Assembly: GCA_947595415.1 (NCBI GenBank)
Contig: CANQER010000032.1
Location: 1-10,226 of the forward strand
From: an uncultured Bacilli bacterium
Lineage (GTDB): Bacteria; Bacillota_I; Bacilli_A; RF39; UBA660
DNA: 10,226 nucleotides
Direction: 5' to 3'
How positions within the stretch are numbered: the first letter of the stretch is position 1; every line of letters starts with the position of its first letter. Positions 5,988 through 10,226 of this stretch are shown piece by piece. Below the pieces are notes generated by a model, which worked only from the letters and a program-made list of their open reading frames with translations, searched no databases and had not been told where the DNA came from. The translations under genes and the position numbers were made by a program.

Positions 5988-6016
5988 ATTATAACAAAAT
6001 TTTATCTTTCAAACAA
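5988..6016 (-). promoter_or_regulatory. Possible internal promoter for the LRR and 95-residue genes
   Basis: TTGTTT (6016-6011), a 17-base spacer and perfect TATAAT (5993-5988) lie in the gap after the helicase stop. The predicted +1 near 5981 falls at the ribosome site, leaving almost no leader, so the promoter is plausible but unusual. Confidence 0.45.
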
Positions 6017-8374
6017 CTATAACTTCCTTATATAATCACAGCCATTTTGATAATTAGTACAGCCCATAAAATATTTGTTTTTACTTTTTTTAACTATCAA
6101 ATCACCTTTTAAACACTTAGGACAAACAACAATATCCTTACAATAAGTTAAGTTATTAGTTTTAAATCCACATTCTTTATTATCGCAATAATAGATAAAA
6201 TCTCTTTTTTTCAAACTATTTCCACATCTAGGACACAAAGTTTTCTTCTTATAGTTTAATTTTAACACACCCTTATAATTAGCTATTTCCAAAACAAATT
6301 TAGAAGGATTAGATTTATTACTTATTAAATAAACACAATTTTTAGTACGCGTTAAAGCCACATAAAACAATCTTCTTTCTTCTGAATATTCATAGCTTTG
6401 ATCATCGATTTTAACCATATTCATAATAGGATCATCCTCAATTTGTGAAGGAAATCCATATATATCATCATTCAAATTGATAATAATCACATTGTCAAAC
6501 CCTAAACCTTTAGACAAATGAGCAGTTAAAAAGGTAATATCGGCATCATAATTAACACTTTTTATTTTGTCATTTTCCTCATAAAACAATTTACCCAATA
6601 TCAATCTTTTATCAAAACTATATCTACCTATAATTAAAACACTTTTATTAGGATAATCTCTTACTATTTCTTTCAAACAATAATCAACAGCCTTATCAAC
6701 TCCATCTTCCTCCATATATATCCTAACAGGTTTTAAAATACTTTTATTAGAGTTTAGGCTTTTTTTAATCTGAAAATCATTTTCCATTACAAACTTACCA
6801 GCTATATCAATCAGTTGTTTACTATTTCTATAAGTATTGGTAATATGCATTATACTAGCATAACCCATGTTTTTTACAAAATCAGTAAAAAGACTTACAT
6901 CACTACCAGCAAATGCGAAAATAGCTTGCCAATCATCACCTACCACAGTTAGCTTAGCTTGACACAACATAGATACTTTTTTAGCTAAATTAAACCTTTG
7001 TCTTGAAATATCTTGGTATTCATCTATTATAATATATTCATAATCTAGACGTTTGTTTTCCTTTTCAAGTAAACATAATTGATTATATGAACAGTTTATC
7101 ATATCTTCAAAATCAAGCAAATTATGATCTTTTAAATAACCTTGATAATAACTATACACATCCTCTATAAAGTCCAAAAAAAATTTACTTCTCTCATCCA
7201 AATTTTCCCTATATAATGAACTAATATCTTCATTACCATTGATCTTAAAACTACCAATAAACTCCCTACAAAAATCTAAAAAACGTTTATAGTAGCCATC
7301 TTTACCAGTATCAACTAACTTATCATATAATTCCTTAGTAGACCTCTTCTTAAAAGTGATATTGTATTTTATGAGTTCCTCCTCTAAACAACTTAAAACA
7401 TCATAATTTTTATAAATTCTAATATATTTATTCTTATGTTTCCTATGAAATTTATCCATCTTTTTGACATATTTATTACTATCACATAAATCTAGATATA
7501 TAACAGTATCATCTTGATAGATTGTAAAAGAAGGAATATATCTTCTGTTTTTGTAAATAAAATTAGTAGGCTTCAAGTGAACATATGAAATACTATTCAT
7601 ATATAAAAAATTAGCTACCATTACTTCTTCTATACAATCTAGATGTTCATTTGAAATACTTTTACATTCAACCATTCTCTTTTTTATCTCAGAATCATTG
7701 TAGTCTTTTAACTTAGTTTTTAAGCTAACAAACCTATTTTTTTTAATATGTTTATCATAACTATCAATACTTTTAAACTTAAACATAAAACTATCTAAGT
7801 CAAAATAATCGATAAAAAAAATTAAAAATTTTTTTAACTTTTCATTATCTTTACACAAAACATTTTCAAAATACTTATTCAAAACAGGATAAGAATCAGA
7901 TAAAATTTTACAATTTTGACCACACTGTTTTAAAATATCTAAACCAAATTTATGGAAGGTTAATATTCTAGCTGGAATATTAAAATCCTTATTAATTCTT
8001 TGTTTTAATTCTTCTGTAGCTTTGTTAGTATAAGATATTAAAATTATTTTATTTGGATCTACCCCTTTAATATCAACTAAGAATTTAACCTTGCCAGCCA
8101 TAGTCGTAGTTTTACCACTACCAGCTCCAGCTATTATCATATTATAATCTTCATCTGTTAAGATAGCTCTTCTTTGTTCTAAATCTAACTTAACATTATC
8201 ATCAATACCTTTGTATAAATTATCAAAATAACTTTCATATTTAATAAGCATTTTACTTATATATTCTTCATTATGTTTTTTTATAACGTCACTGTACTTA
8301 TCGTAGTCGATTTTATTATTATAAATATCATTGCGTGATAAAAATCGTTCTTCTTTTAGTAAATTACTTATCAA
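6017..8374 (-). CDS. UvrD/Rep-type superfamily 1 helicase with C-terminal zinc ribbons (helicase IV-like)
   Basis: The 785-residue ATP-dependent DNA translocase shows all SF1A motifs: LEQRRAI (65-71), Walker A AGAGSGKTT (82-90), SYTNKATEEL (114-123), TFHKFG (139-144), DEYQD (451-455), GDDWQAIFAFAGSD (479-492), NTYRNS (513-518), TAHLSKGLGFD (617-627) and ERRLFYVALTRT (666-677). An insert at about 245-330 looks like the region of helicase IV (HelD) relatives that has a nuclease-like fold, but the usual PDF is PSF (281-283) here, so it is probably inactive. The C-terminus holds CxxC pairs at 714/717 and 751/754 with further Cys at 730, 735, 745, 772 and 779, resembling topoisomerase-type C4 zinc fingers. 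Translation begins at TTG, since a stop lies three codons upstream. It overlaps trpS by 11 bases and lacks a clear ribosome site, so coupling to trpS is likely. Confidence 0.9.
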   Translation of the reverse strand: MISNLLKEERFLSRNDIYNNKIDYDKYSDVIKKHNEEYISKMLIKYESYFDNLYKGIDDNVKLDLEQRRAILTDEDYNMIIAGAGSGKTTTMAGKVKFLVDIKGVDPNKIILISYTNKATEELKQRINKDFNIPARILTFHKFGLDILKQCGQNCKILSDSYPVLNKYFENVLCKDNEKLKKFLIFFIDYFDLDSFMFKFKSIDSYDKHIKKNRFVSLKTKLKDYNDSEIKKRMVECKSISNEHLDCIEEVMVANFLYMNSISYVHLKPTNFIYKNRRYIPSFTIYQDDTVIYLDLCDSNKYVKKMDKFHRKHKNKYIRIYKNYDVLSCLEEELIKYNITFKKRSTKELYDKLVDTGKDGYYKRFLDFCREFIGSFKINGNEDISSLYRENLDERSKFFLDFIEDVYSYYQGYLKDHNLLDFEDMINCSYNQLCLLEKENKRLDYEYIIIDEYQDISRQRFNLAKKVSMLCQAKLTVVGDDWQAIFAFAGSDVSLFTDFVKNMGYASIMHITNTYRNSKQLIDIAGKFVMENDFQIKKSLNSNKSILKPVRIYMEEDGVDKAVDYCLKEIVRDYPNKSVLIIGRYSFDKRLILGKLFYEENDKIKSVNYDADITFLTAHLSKGLGFDNVIIINLNDDIYGFPSQIEDDPIMNMVKIDDQSYEYSEERRLFYVALTRTKNCVYLISNKSNPSKFVLEIANYKGVLKLNYKKKTLCPRCGNSLKKRDFIYYCDNKECGFKTNNLTYCKDIVVCPKCLKGDLIVKKSKNKYFMGCTNYQNGCDYIRKL

Positions 8375-9371
8375 AATAATCTATCATCATACTATGTTTT
8401 ATTTCTTTTATTACCTCTTTAGCTACTTTTTGGGCATTACTAGTTCCTTTTTTTAATACTTCATCTATTAAATCAGGATTGTTTTCATAATAAGCTCTTC
8501 TTTCTCTAAAAGGTTTTAAGTATTCATTCATTTTATTAATTAATTCTTTTTTACAGTCGACACAACCTCTCATACCTTTTTCACATTCACACTTTACAGT
8601 ATTTATGTTGTCATTTTTAATAAGTTTATGATAATAATATACCATACATACATCAGGATTAGCTTTATCGTCTTTTTTTATTTTATCAGGATCAGTTACT
8701 GCATTCATTATTTTTTTAGCTACTTCTTCTTCACTATCTGAGATATTTATCCCATTTCCCAAACTTTTTCCCATTTTTTCTGATCCATCTAATCCTTTTA
8801 TACGTGGTGTGTCAGTAAGTAGATGTTCTGGTTCTTTTAAGGTTTCACCATAGATATGATTAAACTTTCTTACTATTTCACGACATTGTTCGATAAGTGG
8901 TAGTTGATCATCTCCAACTGGTACTAAATCACCTTTAAAAGCTGTTATGTCAGCAGCTTGACTTACAGGATAACCTAAAAATCCATAGGTTAAACTTTCC
9001 CCATTTTTGCCAAATAAATGTTCTTTTTGACCTATTTCTGTTTTAATAGTGGGATTCCTATATAATCTAGATATTGTTACTAAATTTGAGTAAATTACTG
9101 TAAGTTCAGCTATTTCTGGAATCATAGATTGGATAAATATATTAGCCTTATTAGGATCAATTCCTACAGCTAATAGATCTAGCGCTACTTCTTTTATGTT
9201 GTCTCTTACTTTTTTAGGATTTTCAAAGTTGTCTGTTAAAGCTTGAATATCAGCTATTTCAAAGTAACAATTGTATTCATCTTGGAGCTTTACCCAATTT
9301 TGTAGGGCTCCAAAGTAATGACCTAAGTGTAGTTTTCCAGTTGGTCTTAGACCTGTTAAAATATTTTTCAT
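8364..9371 (-). CDS. trpS: Tryptophanyl-tRNA synthetase with probable [4Fe-4S] motif
   Basis: The class I enzyme charges tRNA-Trp with tryptophan in the cytosol. The 335-residue product, a normal length, shows the HIGH-type motif in PTGKLHLGHYFG (10-21), the tryptophan-site region around GYPVSQAADI (133-142) and the KMSKS-type loop KMGKS (199-203). In the anticodon-binding part, C242, C263, C270 and C273 form C-x20-C-x6-C-x2-C, close to the C-x22-C-x6-C-x2-C that holds an iron-sulfur cluster in the Thermotoga maritima enzyme. The start is supported by AGGTGATAAT-ATG. An extended -10 lies just upstream and no T-box leader is seen. The helicase gene begins inside its last codons. Confidence 0.96.
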   Translation of the reverse strand: MKNILTGLRPTGKLHLGHYFGALQNWVKLQDEYNCYFEIADIQALTDNFENPKKVRDNIKEVALDLLAVGIDPNKANIFIQSMIPEIAELTVIYSNLVTISRLYRNPTIKTEIGQKEHLFGKNGESLTYGFLGYPVSQAADITAFKGDLVPVGDDQLPLIEQCREIVRKFNHIYGETLKEPEHLLTDTPRIKGLDGSEKMGKSLGNGINISDSEEEVAKKIMNAVTDPDKIKKDDKANPDVCMVYYYHKLIKNDNINTVKCECEKGMRGCVDCKKELINKMNEYLKPFRERRAYYENNPDLIDEVLKKGTSNAQKVAKEVIKEIKHSMMIDYFDK

Positions 9372-9387
9372 ATTATCACCTATTAAA

Positions 9388-9396
9388 ATTATATCA
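9388..9396 (-). promoter_or_regulatory. Extended -10 promoter of trpS
   Basis: TG-A-TATAAT is a perfect extended -10, with predicted start near 9381 and therefore a leader of only about 10 bases, no room for a T-box. No convincing -35 stands 16-18 bases upstream. Confidence 0.6.
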
Positions 9397-9476
9397 CATT
9401 TATATGGTTTTTCCTTTTATTTTTTATATTATAAGTTTAAAATATTATTTAGTCTTGGAGTTAGTCAATACATAAA

Positions 9477-9773
9477 TTATTCCATTTTTTGTTCATATTT
9501 TATTATTGTATCAATAAGTTGTCTTATTCCAATATTATAATCAATACTAAAATCAATATATTTTTTTGTTTGTAATATCTTAGGAATATCACAGTCTTCA
9601 AGTTTTATTGGAATTATTTTTATTTTATTAGAATTAATTTCATCCCACAATATTGGTTCCCATTCTTTCGTTACCCAATTTGATCCTACAGAATTTTTAG
9701 ATAAAAATAATAATATAAATTCACAATTTTCTAATCCTTGATTTATTTTTGAAATAATTGACTTTATTTCATT
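9477..9773 (-). pseudogene. TIR-domain C-terminal fragment
   Basis: The frame is open for 98 residues after an in-frame TGA (9776-9774) and has no usable ATG. It reads as the second half of a TIR domain: helix IISKINQGLENC, strand FILLFLS, then SVGSNWVTKEW, where W33 and E37 form the WxxxE pattern that carries the catalytic glutamate of NAD-cleaving TIR domains. KIKIIPIKLED and a closing helix follow. The first TIR strand and helix (the FISYS part) are absent. Just upstream, in the frame of the Bro-N ORF, NYEYIDEKEIEM looks like the preceding TIR strand and BB loop. Adding one A in the AAA at 9767-9769 would join the two frames. Bacterial TIR proteins mostly serve phage defence; this copy is most likely dead. 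Confidence 0.65.
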
Positions 9774-10054
9774 TCAATTTCTTTTTCATCAATATATTCA
9801 TAGTTTAATGCATTATTATTAACAACTACAGCTTTAAGTTTCAACTGGTGACAATTCGTCACCAATTCATTTCCTTCATCTTTAAGACGTTGTTTTAGTT
9901 TATTCCAATATTTTCTTCCATCTTTGCTTTCTGAAATAACACTAACAATATCAATAACACTTATAAAATATTTTTCTTCTTCCATATCCCAAATAGTTCT
10001 TATAGCCTCGTTACTAAATATTTTGTTTACTAAGTGGATTTTATCTTGATTCAT
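9764..10054 (-). CDS. Truncated Bro-N (DinD-type) protein with TIR-derived tail
   Basis: Residues 1 to about 74 match the start of Bro-N/DinD proteins, DNA-binding domains of phage antirepressors and of damage-inducible protein D: a beta strand around IRTIWD, then YFISVIDIVSVISESKD (29-45), the helix around YWNKLKQRLKDEGNEL, and TNCHQLKLKA. In intact relatives a longer domain follows. Here the sequence changes abruptly to VVVNNNALNYEYIDEKEIEMK and stops at 96 residues, so the gene is truncated and joined to part of a TIR gene. The start is good (GAGGAGG, then ATG). A LexA-type box and a TATAAT promoter precede it, which agrees with SOS control known for dinD. A short product may still be made, but function is doubtful. 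Confidence 0.75.
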   Translation of the reverse strand: MNQDKIHLVNKIFSNEAIRTIWDMEEEKYFISVIDIVSVISESKDGRKYWNKLKQRLKDEGNELVTNCHQLKLKAVVVNNNALNYEYIDEKEIEMK

Positions 10055-10075
10055 AAACTACCTCCTCTGTTATAT

Positions 10076-10104
10076 ATTATAGCAAACATTTGTTCTTGTT
10101 TTAA
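10076..10104 (-). promoter_or_regulatory. Proximal promoter of the Bro-N remnant
   Basis: TTAAAA (10104-10099), a 17-base spacer and perfect TATAAT (10081-10076) stand just upstream of GAGGAGG-ATG. The spacer contains the LexA-like box, the right place for repression. Confidence 0.55.
10083..10096 (-). promoter_or_regulatory. LexA/DinR-like SOS box
   Basis: AGAACAAATGTTTG fits the Bacillus LexA (DinR) consensus CGAACRNRYGTTYC at 12 of 14 positions, failing only at the two outer bases. It sits one base from the -10 of the Bro-N promoter. Confidence 0.6.
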
Positions 10105-10118
10105 TATTGTATAAGTAG

Positions 10119-10148
10119 TTTATAAATTTTTTATGTACACCTTGTCAA
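10119..10148 (-). promoter_or_regulatory. Possible distal promoter upstream of the Bro-N remnant
   Basis: A perfect TTGACA (10148-10143) is followed after 18 bases by TATAAA (10124-10119). It would start transcription near 10112, upstream of the LexA-like box. I see no gene in the remaining bases to 10226. Confidence 0.45.
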
Positions 10149-10226
10149 AACCTGGCGATAGTCAATGTGTAACTTTTCTATATTTCTTTTATACTGGTAA
10201 CAGAAATAATATCACTTTTTTCTGAC

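Noticed and set aside
9372..9476. T-box or other riboswitch leader for trpS
   Set aside because: The space is too short, the extended -10 leaves a leader of about 10 bases, and the T-box core is absent.
9764..9776. Programmed -1 frameshift joining Bro-N to the TIR fragment
   Set aside because: The overlap of the two frames has no recognisable X-XXY-YYZ slippery heptamer or downstream structure; a one-base indel in an A-run is simpler.
9846..9864. 7-base inverted repeat TGGTGAC/GTCACCA next to the Bro-N/TIR junction, considered as a recombination or attachment site
   Set aside because: It falls in codons for the conserved Bro-N stretch ELVTNCHQ, so the coding sequence explains it; no second copy is present.
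1..10226. CRISPR array, tRNA, rRNA, insertion-sequence ends, replication origin
   Set aside because: No spaced direct repeats, tRNA cloverleaf sequences, transposase frames or DnaA-box clusters were seen on either strand.

Overview
The window is strongly A+T-rich, and every gene I can support lies on the minus strand, so transcription runs from high to low coordinates. The gene order tatD, 3D-domain protein, ksgA matches the metS-yabD-yabE-rnmV-ksgA neighbourhood of Bacillus-type Bacillota. Together with Shine-Dalgarno sites complementary to the Bacillota 16S 3' end, sigma-A-like promoters and UUG/AUG starts, this suggests a low-GC Bacillota (Bacilli, Erysipelotrichia or a related uncultured gut lineage). 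TGA is used as a stop, with an ATGA gene overlap, and Trp is TGG, so a Mycoplasma-type code is unlikely. The lineage call is inference.

Layout in transcription order. (1) 10226-9477 is accessory debris: a consensus-like LexA/DinR box and promoter drive a truncated Bro-N (DinD-type) gene. Its end runs into the C-terminal half of a TIR domain, which is then broken by an apparent one-base frameshift. (2) 9371-4215 is a run of four closely packed genes: trpS (with a probable [4Fe-4S] cysteine set), a UvrD/helicase-IV-like helicase with C-terminal zinc ribbons that overlaps trpS and starts at TTG, a cytosolic BspA-type leucine-rich-repeat protein, and a 95-residue protein overlapping it by ATGA. 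(3) 4096-3941 is a previously unlisted 51-residue two-helix membrane protein with its own Shine-Dalgarno site, followed at once by a strong hairpin terminator. (4) 3883-1576 is the housekeeping cluster tatD, 3D-domain wall protein, ksgA; the rnmV gene expected before ksgA is absent. (5) 1532-1426 is a candidate independent small RNA: extended -10 promoter, 13-pair stem starting at the predicted +1, exposed UCCCC motif, terminator. (6) 1295-52 is a two-gene operon with a near-consensus promoter: a membrane-anchored tandem thioredoxin and a bacterial-PH-like protein, ended by a terminator whose loop holds the stop codon.

Functionally, the window joins translation (TrpRS, 16S rRNA dimethylation), DNA maintenance (helicase, TatD) and envelope/redox work (3D protein with four cysteines, tandem thioredoxin). 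The least explained parts are the small RNA, the helicase-LRR-95aa set, the 51-residue membrane protein and the SOS-linked Bro-N/TIR remnant. No CRISPR array, rRNA, tRNA, insertion sequence or replication origin was seen.
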